Assembly: GCA_963743325.1 (NCBI GenBank) | Contig: CAVUOZ010000012.1 | Span: forward strand, 169,608 to 233,607 | Direction of reading: 5' to 3' | DNA: 64,000 nt | Source of the DNA: DATFVA01 sp963743325 | Lineage (GTDB): Bacteria > Bacteroidota > Ignavibacteria > Ignavibacteriales > Ignavibacteriaceae | In this document: positions 1 to 8,499 of the stretch, one piece after another | Layout: each line of letters begins with the position of its first letter | Numbering within the stretch: position 1 is the first letter of the stretch | The notes under the pieces: model-generated | Told to the model about the DNA's origin: nothing | Database searches by the model: none | What the model saw: only the letters and a program-made list of their open reading frames with translations | Translations under genes and position numbers: made by a program

Positions 1-252
1 TACAAAATCTGTCTCACAGTTGACTTCTACGATTATTCCCGATTTTTTATCATTTGAAATTCTGGCTAATATTAATCCTTCACCTGCGGTTTTCTCAGCT
101 CTTTTAGAAGCAACTGCCTGTCCTTTCTTTCTGAGAATTTCAATGGCTTTCAACATGTCGCCCTCAGCCTCAATCAAAGCCTTCTTGCAGTCCATCATAC
201 CGGAACCGGTTTTCTGTCTTAATTCATTTACCTGTTGAGCAGTAACTGTCAT
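1..252 (-). CDS. tsf: Elongation factor Ts, N-terminal part (cut by window edge)
   Basis: EF-Ts is the guanine-nucleotide exchange factor that recycles EF-Tu in translation. The 84 visible codons start MTVTAQQVNELRQKTGSGMM and carry the UBA-like N-terminal domain, followed by the conserved NCETDFV segment at the window edge; the dimerisation and C-terminal domains lie outside. The ATG at 252-250 is preceded by a good ribosome binding site (AGGGAAG). It lies 26 bases downstream of rpsB, the classical rpsB-tsf pair, so cotranscription is very likely. Identification is secure; only the 3' end is missing. Confidence 0.96.
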   Translation of the reverse strand, partial: MTVTAQQVNELRQKTGSGMMDCKKALIEAEGDMLKAIEILRKKGQAVASKRAEKTAGEGLILARISNDKKSGIIVEVNCETDFV

Positions 253-278
253 TATAACTTCCCTTTCAATTAAAATTA

Positions 279-1058
279 TTAAGAGGCAGATTCTTCTTTT
301 TCAACGGAAGATTCATGCTCTTTTTCTTTTTTAACTCTTTCTCTCTCTGCAGCTTCCTCAGCTTTTACTTCTTTTGCTTTCGCCACACCTTCGATTACTG
401 AGTCAGCCATAAATTTTACGATTAACTCAATCGTGTTTACTGCATCATCATTGGCGGGAATGATATAATCAATCGGATCAGGATCACAGTTTGTATCAAC
501 TATAGCGAAAACCGGAATATTAAGCCGCAACGCTTCTTTAACTGCTATCGACTCTTTCTTAATATCAACCACAAATAATGCACCGGGCAGCCTGTTCATC
601 GATTCAACGCCTTCAAGAACTTTTTTCAGTTTGTCTTTTTCACGTGTCAAAAAGAGTCTCTCTTTTTTTGTAATTTTATCAAAAGTCCCGTCAGTTTCCT
701 GTTTCTCGATATTATTCAATCTTTTAACGCTTTTCCTTATGGTAGCGAAATTAGTCAGCATTCCGCCGAGCCATCTTTCGCTTACCCAGTTCATATCACA
801 ACGTTTAGCTTCGCTTTCTATTACTCCTTTTGCCTGTTTCTTGGTTCCCACAAAAAGAACTTTCTTCCCCTCAGAAACCAGGCGGGAAAGGTTTTCAGCC
901 GAGGAAATAAGCATTGATTGTGTTTTTTTTAAATCGATTATATGAATCCCGTTCTTCTCCATGAAGATATAGGGTTTCATTTTAGGATTCCAGCGGCGTG
1001 TTAAATGACCGAAGTGTGCACCAGCTTCTATGAGCTGCGTAAGATCCAGCTTTTTCAT
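279..1058 (-). CDS. rpsB: 30S ribosomal protein S2
   Basis: S2 is a small-subunit protein needed for S1 recruitment and initiation. The 259-residue product has the hallmark start (LIEAGAHFGHLTRRWNPKM), the FVGTKKQAK and WLGGMLTNF motifs, and the Asp-rich DTNCDPDPIDYIIPANDDA block near residues 190-205. The C-terminal 30 residues are a charged Glu/Lys tail, which is variable in the family. AGGAG sits 5 bases before the ATG. It follows rpsI by about 170 bases containing two hairpins and precedes tsf. Confidence 0.98.
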   Translation of the reverse strand: MKKLDLTQLIEAGAHFGHLTRRWNPKMKPYIFMEKNGIHIIDLKKTQSMLISSAENLSRLVSEGKKVLFVGTKKQAKGVIESEAKRCDMNWVSERWLGGMLTNFATIRKSVKRLNNIEKQETDGTFDKITKKERLFLTREKDKLKKVLEGVESMNRLPGALFVVDIKKESIAVKEALRLNIPVFAIVDTNCDPDPIDYIIPANDDAVNTIELIVKFMADSVIEGVAKAKEVKAEEAAERERVKKEKEHESSVEKEESAS

Positions 1059-1074
1059 ATTGTCTCCTGTTTAT

Positions 1075-1135
1075 TTCCCGTTTTACGGGAACTTCTACTT
1101 TCGTCCATTTTACCTTTCATCCGTCATCTGACGGA
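1075..1135 (-). promoter_or_regulatory. Two-hairpin leader upstream of rpsB (candidate autoregulatory RNA)
   Basis: In the gap between rpsI and rpsB the sequence forms two perfect hairpins: TTCCCG/CGGGAA (1075-1080 with 1086-1091) and TCCGTC/GACGGA (1120-1125 with 1130-1135). S2 autoregulates rpsB-tsf through leader RNA in several bacteria, so a leader role is plausible, but I did not match this to a known covariance model. One hairpin could instead attenuate read-through from rplM-rpsI. Confidence 0.4.
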
Positions 1136-1228
1136 CACAGGAGGTAAATCAGAAAGTATGTTTGATTAATAAATAATTAACTAGTTTTTCTAATTCTTAA
1201 AATTTCCGGAAGTAAATCCGGGAAAAAA

Positions 1229-1615
1229 TTATCTCTTAGAGAATTGGAATCTTTTTCTCGCTTTTGGTCTGCCGTATTTTTTACGCTCAACCATTCTGGG
1301 ATCCCTTGTTAAAAATCCTTCCTTCTTTAGAGCCGGACGAAAATCGGGATTCAACTCTGTTAATGCTCTTGCAATCCCTAATCTTATTGCCTGCGCCTGT
1401 CCCGTAGTTCCGCCGCCCTGAACATTAACCAGCACATCATAACTTCCCATAGTTTCAGTTACCTTAAACGGATTAAGAATGTCTTCTCTGCTTAGTAACT
1501 GGGGGAATGCCTGTTCAAATTCTTTCCCGTTAACAGTTATTTTTCCATTACCGTTTCTCAGAATTACTCTGGCAACCGATGTTTTTCTTCTACCTATATA
1601 AATAGTATCAGCCAT
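1229..1615 (-). CDS. rpsI: 30S ribosomal protein S9
   Basis: S9 is a small-subunit head protein whose C-terminal tail reaches the P-site tRNA. The 128-residue product starts YIGRRKTSVARVIL and ends in the conserved basic tail KYGRPKARKRFQFSKR; the GGGTTGQAQAIRLGIARAL block is central. Its ATG overlaps the rplM stop by one base (TAATG), so the two are translationally coupled as in most bacteria. Length is normal. Confidence 0.98.
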   Translation of the reverse strand: MADTIYIGRRKTSVARVILRNGNGKITVNGKEFEQAFPQLLSREDILNPFKVTETMGSYDVLVNVQGGGTTGQAQAIRLGIARALTELNPDFRPALKKEGFLTRDPRMVERKKYGRPKARKRFQFSKR

Positions 1616-2064
1616 TATTTCTCCGTTAAACTAATTGATTCAGGTCTTTGAGCCTGGTGCGGATGAGACTCGCCGGCATAAACTTTTAATTTTTTTATCA
1701 ACTTTCTCCCAAGACGGTTTTTAGGCAGCATTCCTTTAACCGCATTTTCAATAACGAATTCAGGTTTTTTAGCCATCATTTCTTCAAATGACCTGGTCTT
1801 TAATCCACCAGGGTAACCGGAGTAATGTGAATAAGTTTTCAATAATTCTCTTTTGCCGGTTACTTTAACCTTGCCGGCATTTATAACAACAACAAAGTCA
1901 CCTGTATCAGCATTAGGTGTAAATATAGCCTTATTTTTACCTCGTATTATTCTGGCCACTCGGGTAGCAAGTCTTCCCAATACCTGATCGGTAGCATCAA
2001 CAATGTACCATTTTCTATCAGCCTCTTCAGTACTAATAAAAGGCGTCATTTTTTCCTGTTTCAC
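1615..2064 (-). CDS. rplM: 50S ribosomal protein L13
   Basis: L13 is an early-assembly large-subunit protein. It has the typical DRKWYIVDATDQVLGRLAT start, the GDFVVVINAGKVKVTGKR block and the AVKGMLPKNRLGR motif. The frame is open further upstream to a TTG at 2088, but a strong GGAGGT sits 7 bases before a GTG at 2064-2062, which I take as the start (149 residues, normal length). The nearby ATG (residue 6 of this model) is too far from that Shine-Dalgarno sequence. It is the first gene of the rplM-rpsI-rpsB-tsf run. Confidence 0.95.
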   Translation of the reverse strand: MKQEKMTPFISTEEADRKWYIVDATDQVLGRLATRVARIIRGKNKAIFTPNADTGDFVVVINAGKVKVTGKRELLKTYSHYSGYPGGLKTRSFEEMMAKKPEFVIENAVKGMLPKNRLGRKLIKKLKVYAGESHPHQAQRPESISLTEK

Positions 2065-2109
2065 GTTTTTTACCTCCGAAACCTGCAATCATTTCTAATA
2101 AAGAGAGGA

Positions 2110-2138
2110 AAGTTAATCTTAATGTGCAAAAAAGTCAA
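2110..2138 (-). promoter_or_regulatory. Candidate promoter of rplM operon
   Basis: On the minus strand TTGACT (2138-2133) and TAACTT (2115-2110) are separated by exactly 17 bases, about 45 bases before the GTG of rplM. This is an E. coli-like housekeeping promoter rather than the TTTG-type promoter of Bacteroidetes proper. The call rests on spacing and position only. Confidence 0.5.
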
Positions 2139-2273
2139 GATTTTTCGTAATGCTTCTGCCTGAATTTTCCTTTTTCAGGTAAAGAAAAAGACCCACACTT
2201 TTATGCATTCGCTGTGCTCGCCCTCTTTCAATCGGTATTACCTCGTACATATTGAATAATACGGCATCTACAT

Positions 2274-2310
2274 AAAAAACCCCTCATGACCACTTCAGAG
2301 GGGCTTTTAT
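2274..2310 (-). terminator. Bidirectional intrinsic terminator
   Basis: CCCCTC (2280-2285) pairs with GAGGGG (2298-2303). The stem is flanked by an A run on one side and TTTTATT on the other, so on the minus strand it ends in a run of six T. It lies about 15 bases past the stop of the DUF4412 gene and isolates that gene from rplM. Confidence 0.75.
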
Positions 2311-2319
2311 TACATAAAT

Positions 2320-2964
2320 TTATTTCTGCATTGTCGGCATATCCATCTTCTTGTAGTCTGCGGGTGCTTCAAACATAGATTCATCGAGAGATTTTTTCTC
2401 GATACCTGTTACTTCATAAACTTTTTTGCCGTTATTATAAACTTCGAGCGGGAAATAACCTGCCTCCACAATTTCCTTCTGCCACTTCGGTTTATTTTCC
2501 TGCATTGGATTATCTAACAATTTGAAGGCTCCTATTTCTTTTGTCATCCATGCCTCACCCTGGTCGTCGCCATCTTTGTATATCCATTTCTCAGCAGTAT
2601 GTCCCAGAATTTCTTTAGTTTCACCCGTTCTGCTAAAATTGCTCTCATCTACCTTTTCTGATGTTTCTGATTTCGTTTTAATATCCGGCATTTGCATAAC
2701 CATATACATTTTCTGCTCGGGCATAATTATCATAAATTGTCCGTTTGATGGATCCATTACAACCTTACCCTCCTGCCCTTCCTCCTTAGCATCAAAAAGG
2801 ATCTTACTACCCTTTACAAAATAATCCATTGTATGAGCTTTACCCTCATCATAAACATTGATTGTCACCTTACCTTCAAACTGGTCCTGTGAATAAATAG
2901 TTTTAGTGAAAGTAAAAACCAACACTGATAGCGCGAACAAACCTGCTAAGTTTCTGAGTCTCAT
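2320..2964 (-). CDS. DUF4412-type exported protein
   Basis: The 214-residue product has a Sec signal peptide (basic start, hydrophobic LFALSVLVFTFT, cleavage near TIYSQ). The mature part is beta-rich: a first half with KGSKILFDAKEEGQEGKVVMDP and MPEQKMYMVMQMPD, then an ILGHTAEKWIYKDGDDQGEAWMTKEIG block. This is the architecture of DUF4412 proteins in Bacteroidota, whose molecular role is unknown. It starts 23 bases after the preceding membrane-protein gene and is followed by a terminator, so the two form a small envelope operon. Confidence 0.75.
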   Translation of the reverse strand: MRLRNLAGLFALSVLVFTFTKTIYSQDQFEGKVTINVYDEGKAHTMDYFVKGSKILFDAKEEGQEGKVVMDPSNGQFMIIMPEQKMYMVMQMPDIKTKSETSEKVDESNFSRTGETKEILGHTAEKWIYKDGDDQGEAWMTKEIGAFKLLDNPMQENKPKWQKEIVEAGYFPLEVYNNGKKVYEVTGIEKKSLDESMFEAPADYKKMDMPTMQK

Positions 2965-2987
2965 GATTCCTCCGTTAAATAAATTGA

Positions 2988-3761
2988 TTAAAAAAAACGA
3001 TTTCCGTATTTAAATGATTTCACCATTCCAAAGAAAACAGGTTGAAATCTCCTGAAAGCTTCTTCACCTTTCATAATAAGTTTTAAACTAAAATCTTTTT
3101 CGATGTTGGTTCTAATATAAATAATTTGCGCGATTTGTCCTTCAAGCGCTTCCGGATCATTATAATAAGCAGTATAGTTCCTTGTTTTATACCTATGCTG
3201 AAACCTTTTAGGATTAAAGATATCTTTATCGTGAACTTCTATATGAACATAAGGCGGTGGATTATAACCGGCAGATGTTGTCCAGAAAGTAACCCCGTCA
3301 AGCATATTTTTTACATTCTGATCGATGTACATCCAGCCTGAAGGATATTTTAATGAAACGTCAAGAGTATTTTCTTTATAAATCTGATTTAATTCAGAAG
3401 TGTCTCCCGGATTTTCCGAGAAATCAGAGAATAGCGACTCACTTGAATTCTGTACGGATTCCCTATCAGGAATTTCTTTGCTCTCTTTGGAAACTGCTGC
3501 ATTTTCAGTCACTTCCTGTTTTTCATTCCTTCTTTCCTTTTCCGGTCTATATGATTGTAATTCAAACCGGGATTCCATCATGCTTATCTGAATATATGGT
3601 GAAACTACAATGGCTTCTTCAATTGATGAATTCATAATAATAGCAGCGGATGTAAATATCAAAGCATGAAGAATCAGAGACATTGAAAATCCGAATACCG
3701 GGTAATCTTTTTTATCTGTTTTCAATTTCAGATTCATATTGAAACATAATTTAATGGTCAT
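2988..3761 (-). CDS. Single-pass membrane protein, function unknown
   Basis: The 257-residue product has a short basic cytoplasmic start, one transmembrane segment at about residues 24-45 (VFGFSMSLILHALIFTSAAIIM), a charged Glu/Lys/Ser linker (about 70-130), then a globular C-terminal domain with SLKYPSGWMYIDQNVKNMLDGVTFW and aromatic-rich strands. The 'short N-terminus, one helix, charged linker, folded domain' plan recalls TonB-like energy transducers, but no TonB C-terminal signature is recognisable. A second in-frame ATG eight codons in (3737) is an alternative start. It is cotranscribed with the DUF4412 gene. Confidence 0.6.
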   Translation of the reverse strand: MTIKLCFNMNLKLKTDKKDYPVFGFSMSLILHALIFTSAAIIMNSSIEEAIVVSPYIQISMMESRFELQSYRPEKERRNEKQEVTENAAVSKESKEIPDRESVQNSSESLFSDFSENPGDTSELNQIYKENTLDVSLKYPSGWMYIDQNVKNMLDGVTFWTTSAGYNPPPYVHIEVHDKDIFNPKRFQHRYKTRNYTAYYNDPEALEGQIAQIIYIRTNIEKDFSLKLIMKGEEAFRRFQPVFFGMVKSFKYGNRFF

Positions 3762-3858
3762 TTTATATCAATATAATGATATATAATCACATTCAGTATT
3801 TGAAACCTTTTTCAATTTTGTTACTTTTATAGGTTATTATCAAAAAACTGGATAAAAA

Positions 3859-4896
3859 ATGAAATTTCTTGTAACCGGCGGGGCCGGCTTTTTAGGAATA
3901 AATCTTATTCGTCACTTACACTCACGCAGTGAGGATATTGTTTCTCTTGATATTGTCGAATTTGACTACCCCGATATGAATGATAAAATTCATAAAATCA
4001 AAGGCGATATAAGGAATAAAAGTGATGTTCAAGAAGCAATGAAGGGAGTGGATGTAGTTGTTCACACAGCTGCCGCTTTGCCGCTCTATAAACCGGAAGA
4101 TATATTTTCAACAGATATCGAAGGAACCAGGAACCTTCTCGAGGAAGCTTCAGAACATAATGTGAAAAGATTTATCCATATTTCTTCTACAGCAGTCTAC
4201 GGAATTCCTGATCATCATCCACTGAAGGAAGACGATAAACTGGATGGAGTCGGTCCATATGGTAAAGCAAAAATAAAGGCGGAAGAAGAATGTCTTAATT
4301 ACAGAAAAAAAGGAATGTGCGTTCCGATCCTGAGACCAAAATCTTTTATTGGCCCTGAACGGCTTGGAGTATTTGACCTATTGTATGACTGGGCAAAAGA
4401 TGGTAAAGGTTTTCCAATGATAGGTAATGGCAAGAACCGTTACCAGCTCCTGGATGTTGAGGATCTTTGTGATGCTATTTATTTATGTGCTACTCTTCCT
4501 GAAGAGAAAGTGAATGATACTTTCAATATCGGGGCTAAGGAGTTTACTACTATGAGGGAAGATTACCAGGCTGTACTTGATACGGCCGGATTTAATAAAA
4601 AAATAGCAAGTTTGCCTGAAAAACCCATCATCCTGACTCTGCGGTTACTTGAAGCACTCAATCTTTCACCGCTTTATAAATGGGTATATGAGACAGCTTC
4701 CAAAGATTCTTTCGTTTCAATTGAGAAAGCTGAAACTAAACTGGGATATAAACCTAAATTTTCGAATAAAGATGCACTGGTAAGAAATTACACCTGGTAC
4801 CTTTCACATTTTAATGAATTTAAAAACCAAAGCGGAATTTCTCATCGTGTACCCTGGAAACAGGGAATTTTAAGAGTTGCCAAAATTTTCTTTTGA
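3859..4896 (+). CDS. NAD(P)-dependent epimerase/dehydratase (extended SDR)
   Basis: The 345-residue Rossmann-fold enzyme has the nucleotide-binding GGAGFLG at residues 7-13, an Asp about 20 residues later in LDIVEFD, the HTAA loop, catalytic HISSTAVYG (109-115) and the active-site pair Tyr134/Lys138 in YGKAK. The C-terminal half follows the extended-SDR plan used by UDP-sugar epimerases and dehydratases. The exact substrate cannot be read; a nucleotide-sugar or a lipid/terpenoid precursor are both possible. It is divergent from the membrane-protein gene upstream. Confidence 0.85.
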   Translation: MKFLVTGGAGFLGINLIRHLHSRSEDIVSLDIVEFDYPDMNDKIHKIKGDIRNKSDVQEAMKGVDVVVHTAAALPLYKPEDIFSTDIEGTRNLLEEASEHNVKRFIHISSTAVYGIPDHHPLKEDDKLDGVGPYGKAKIKAEEECLNYRKKGMCVPILRPKSFIGPERLGVFDLLYDWAKDGKGFPMIGNGKNRYQLLDVEDLCDAIYLCATLPEEKVNDTFNIGAKEFTTMREDYQAVLDTAGFNKKIASLPEKPIILTLRLLEALNLSPLYKWVYETASKDSFVSIEKAETKLGYKPKFSNKDALVRNYTWYLSHFNEFKNQSGISHRVPWKQGILRVAKIFF

Positions 4897-5032
4897 TTAA
4901 TTTTATTTAAAGAATAAGTTCTGATATTATTGCGGTAATAACTGCAGCTTGTTTTATTGATTTCTTTGATTAAAATTACTTTTTTCGTTTGATAATTATT
5001 TTAATAGAATATAACCGGGTTAGGAGATAACA

Positions 5033-6082
5033 ATGCCGGGCAAAAAAGATTTTCTTAAAGCAGTAATTCAGCATATTGACATTAAAAAACATAATGTGGT
5101 TTCACTTGTGGATGCTTTTGAACATATGGCTTTTTCATCAAGAGATTTAAACCGTGCCTCAAAAATTTATGATACAATGCTGAAGGATAAAGACTGTACT
5201 GTAATACTCACGCTGGCCGGGAGCATCTTCAGTGCAGGCCTTAAGAAGGTGGTCTATGACCTTGTAATGAATAACATGGTTGATGCAATAGTGTCTACGG
5301 GTGCTATTATGGTAGACCAGGATTTCTTTGAAGCTCTAGGATTTAAACATTATATCGGGAATCCGAATAGTGATGATAACCTTCTCAGGAATCTTCATAT
5401 TGACCGTATATATGATACATATATTGATGAGGATGAGCTGCGTATTTGTGATGATACATGTGCTAAAATATTTAATAATCTCGAACCGAAACCGTTTTCA
5501 TCGCGTCAATTATTATGGGAATTCGGGAAGTACCTTGAAATTAATGGCGGGCCTAAAGTAGATGATTCTGTAATCTGGGCTTGCTATCAGAAAAACGTGC
5601 CTATTTTTGTCCCTGCTTTTTCAGATTGCTCTGCAGGATTCGGATTTATAATTCACCAGACAGAAAATCCCGGAAAACATGTTTCAATCGATTCGGCACA
5701 AGACTTTCTTGAACTCACAAAAATCAAACTCGTTTCAAAAGAAACGGGTATCTTTATGATTGGCGGCGGAGTTCCTAAAAATTTTACACAGGATATAGTT
5801 GTAGCTGCTGATATTTTACAAGAAGATGCCCCGATGCATAAATATGCCGTTCAGATCACTGTTGCAGATGTCAGAGACGGTGCACTTTCAAGTTCCACCC
5901 TTAAAGAAGCAAGTTCCTGGGGCAAAGTTTCCACTTCTTCAGAACAGATGGTTTACTCTGAAGCAACCATCGCAATGCCTCTCATAGCAGGTTATGCCTA
6001 TCATAAAGGAAGCTGGAAGGAAAGGAAACCAAAAGAATTCCAAAAAATCTTCCAGGAAGAAAAAGTAAATGCACGGGTTTAA
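5033..6082 (+). CDS. Deoxyhypusine synthase family protein (bacterial DHS-like)
   Basis: The 349-residue product belongs to the deoxyhypusine synthase/homospermidine synthase family, NAD-dependent transfer of the aminobutyl group of spermidine. Visible hallmarks are TLAGSIFSAGLKKVVYDLV, DAIVSTGA, the PIFVPAFSDCSAGFG block, and Lys249 in GGGVPKN, at the position of the Lys that forms the enzyme-imine intermediate. Bacteria have no eIF5A, so bacterial members are thought to make homospermidine or act on another amine. AGGAG lies 6 bases before the ATG. It stands alone, followed by a weak terminator. Confidence 0.88.
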   Translation: MPGKKDFLKAVIQHIDIKKHNVVSLVDAFEHMAFSSRDLNRASKIYDTMLKDKDCTVILTLAGSIFSAGLKKVVYDLVMNNMVDAIVSTGAIMVDQDFFEALGFKHYIGNPNSDDNLLRNLHIDRIYDTYIDEDELRICDDTCAKIFNNLEPKPFSSRQLLWEFGKYLEINGGPKVDDSVIWACYQKNVPIFVPAFSDCSAGFGFIIHQTENPGKHVSIDSAQDFLELTKIKLVSKETGIFMIGGGVPKNFTQDIVVAADILQEDAPMHKYAVQITVADVRDGALSSSTLKEASSWGKVSTSSEQMVYSEATIAMPLIAGYAYHKGSWKERKPKEFQKIFQEEKVNARV

Positions 6083-6087
6083 TTTCT

Positions 6088-6118
6088 AAAGAGGAGACGA
6101 ACGCAAACCTCTTTTCTT
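6088..6118 (+). terminator. Possible terminator after the DHS-like gene
   Basis: AAAGAGG (6088-6094) pairs with CCTCTTT (6108-6114), followed by TCTTCA. It starts 5 bases past the stop. The stem is only 7 base pairs with a 13-base loop and a poor T tract, so this is tentative. Confidence 0.35.
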
Positions 6119-6285
6119 CAACCTTGCAGAAAAATTTACCTGCTTAGGTTATAAAATTGAATTTCCCATTGATTCTATCAAAAATTGTAATATCATTAAA
6201 AGGAATGCTTTTTGATTTATTTTTCCTGCGATATTATGCTTATAATCAACTATATTATTTGGTTAATTTGTAAAGATTGATTAAA

Positions 6286-8415
6286 ATGACCGCTAAAGAG
6301 CTCCTAAAAAAGTATAAAGACCCGAAGTTTTTCTTTAACCGGGATTTAAGCTGGGTAGAATTTAACAGACGTGTTCTTGAAGAAGCACTGGACCCAGCTT
6401 TGCCGCTGCTTGAAAAAGTAAAATTCATTTCAATCTTCCATACTAATCTTGATGAATTCTATATGATAAGAATCAGCGGTCTGAAAGAGCAGATTGCAGC
6501 TAATGTACTGGAACCTTCTATAGATGGACTCACACCGAGAGAGCAGCTTAGAAAAATTGAGAAATGCCTTAAACCAATGTTAGACCAGGTTTTGGATCTC
6601 TGGATGAACCAGGTTGTACCAGATCTGAGAAGGAATCAAATTGATATTTGCAGCTATTCAAACCTAACTGAAGAGGAAATTAACGGGTTAACTGAATACT
6701 TTAAAAAAGAAATATTTCCGGTTCTCACCCCTCTTGCTTTTGATCCGGGCAGGCCTTTTCCCTACATTTCCAATTTAAGTCTTAGCCTTGCTATCCTTGT
6801 CCGAAAGCCAAATGGAGAAAATCATTTTGCACGAGTTAAAGTACCCAGTATACTGCCGAGACTTTTAAGAATCGATACTATCCTTAATCCTGATAAAAAA
6901 ATTCAGACTAATGGAAATTTTAGCGCGAGGTATTTGTGGGTAGGAGATCTTATAAAGGCTAATCTGCAGCTTTTGTTTCCCGGAATGGAAATAATTGAAG
7001 CACATCGATTCAGAATTACAAGAGACACAGATATTGAACTTCAGGAAGACGAGGCAGATGATCTTTTAAGTGTTATTGAAGAACATATCAGACTGCGCCG
7101 GTTCGGTAAAGTCGTCAGGCTTGAAGTTGCGGCTAAAATGCCTGAATTCATGCTCGAGACATTGATGGAAAACATGCAGATAACTTCGGAAGATGTTCAT
7201 GTATTAGAAGGACCGCTTGGATTAAGTGATATAATGACCTTATACGATCTGCCTCTGCATCAGCACAAATTCAGACCTTATTACCCTGCAATCCCAAAAG
7301 CGTTTGACGATGATGAAGATATATTTACCCTCCTTAAACAAAGAGATATTTTACTTCACCATCCATATCATTCCTTTTCCCCTGTAATAGATTTTATTAA
7401 ACAAGCTTCCATTGATCCTGATGTTCTCGCTATAAAACAAACTCTTTATCGCGTTGGACCAAATTCACCAATAATTAAATATTTAATTGAAGCTGCCGAG
7501 AGAGGCAAGCAAGTTGCCGTACTCGTAGAACTTAAGGCCCGTTTTGACGAAGAAAATAATATTTTCTGGGCCAGGGAACTTGAGAAGGTTGGGGTTCACG
7601 TGGTTTATGGTCTGGTCGGGTTAAAAACCCATGCTAAGATGACATTGGTGGTTAGAAAGGAAACGGAAGGAGTTAAAAGATATGTACACCTTTCAACCGG
7701 AAATTATAACGCCGTAACCGCAAAAATATATACTGATCTGGGATATTTTACTGATGATGAGGACATCTGTACCGATGTTGCGGATATCTTTAATTACCTG
7801 ACTGGTTACAGTAAGCAGGCCGAATTCAAAAAACTGATTGTAGCCCCTATAGATATGAGGGAAAAATTTATCTCGATGATTAACCGGGAAATAGAAAATG
7901 TTAAAGGAGGCGGAGAAGGAAAACTTTTCTTTAAGTTAAACTCAGTTGTTGATCCGGCATTAATTAGTGCAATGTATGAAGCATCATGTGCGGGAGTAAA
8001 AATAAAACTAGTCGTACGAGGAATCTGCTGTCTTATCCCGGCCGTAAAGGATTTAAGTGAGAATATTGAAGTAATAAGCATTGTCGGCAGGTACCTTGAA
8101 CACAGCAGAGTATATTATTTTTATAATAACGGAGCAGAAGAAATATACTTAAGCAGTGCAGATTTTATGCAGCGTAATCTTGATAGGAGGGTAGAAATTT
8201 CATTCCCCGTTGAAGACCGGAAACTTAAAGACGAAATAAACAGAACACTGATAAAAGCTACTCTGAAAGATAATATTAAGGCAAGGATCCTTTTTCCTGA
8301 TATGAAATACCACAAAATGGAGATTGATCCGGATGCAAAGAGAGTTGATTCACAGGAATGGCTGATGAATCATACTATCAAGGCTGCTGGGAATTATTCA
8401 AAATCAAAATTGTAA
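6286..8415 (+). CDS. ppk1: Polyphosphate kinase 1
   Basis: PPK1 reversibly makes inorganic polyphosphate from ATP at the membrane. The product of 709 residues has the usual domains: N domain beginning FFNRDLSWVEFNRRVL, head domain, and two phospholipase-D-like C domains. The autophosphorylated His is at about residue 468 in YVHLSTGNYN and the second catalytic His at about 606 in YLEHSRVYYF; VLVELKARFDEENN is also conserved. A TTG three codons upstream (6277) is in frame, but the ATG at 6286 fits the family start better. No strong Shine-Dalgarno is visible. No ppx or PHO gene is adjacent. Confidence 0.96.
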   Translation: MTAKELLKKYKDPKFFFNRDLSWVEFNRRVLEEALDPALPLLEKVKFISIFHTNLDEFYMIRISGLKEQIAANVLEPSIDGLTPREQLRKIEKCLKPMLDQVLDLWMNQVVPDLRRNQIDICSYSNLTEEEINGLTEYFKKEIFPVLTPLAFDPGRPFPYISNLSLSLAILVRKPNGENHFARVKVPSILPRLLRIDTILNPDKKIQTNGNFSARYLWVGDLIKANLQLLFPGMEIIEAHRFRITRDTDIELQEDEADDLLSVIEEHIRLRRFGKVVRLEVAAKMPEFMLETLMENMQITSEDVHVLEGPLGLSDIMTLYDLPLHQHKFRPYYPAIPKAFDDDEDIFTLLKQRDILLHHPYHSFSPVIDFIKQASIDPDVLAIKQTLYRVGPNSPIIKYLIEAAERGKQVAVLVELKARFDEENNIFWARELEKVGVHVVYGLVGLKTHAKMTLVVRKETEGVKRYVHLSTGNYNAVTAKIYTDLGYFTDDEDICTDVADIFNYLTGYSKQAEFKKLIVAPIDMREKFISMINREIENVKGGGEGKLFFKLNSVVDPALISAMYEASCAGVKIKLVVRGICCLIPAVKDLSENIEVISIVGRYLEHSRVYYFYNNGAEEIYLSSADFMQRNLDRRVEISFPVEDRKLKDEINRTLIKATLKDNIKARILFPDMKYHKMEIDPDAKRVDSQEWLMNHTIKAAGNYSKSKL

Positions 8416-8499
8416 GCTTACTCACCTCACTCTTCATTCAATCTGAACCATTTTTTTGCTAAGTTTGTTTTTTAATTCAAAAGAAATCCGGGTGTTTTA

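Noticed and set aside
631..945. 104-codon plus-strand frame inside rpsB and similar antisense frames in metG, pyk, lon-like and other genes
   Set aside because: They overlap secure genes on the opposite strand, lack ribosome binding sites and have the composition of antisense shadows.
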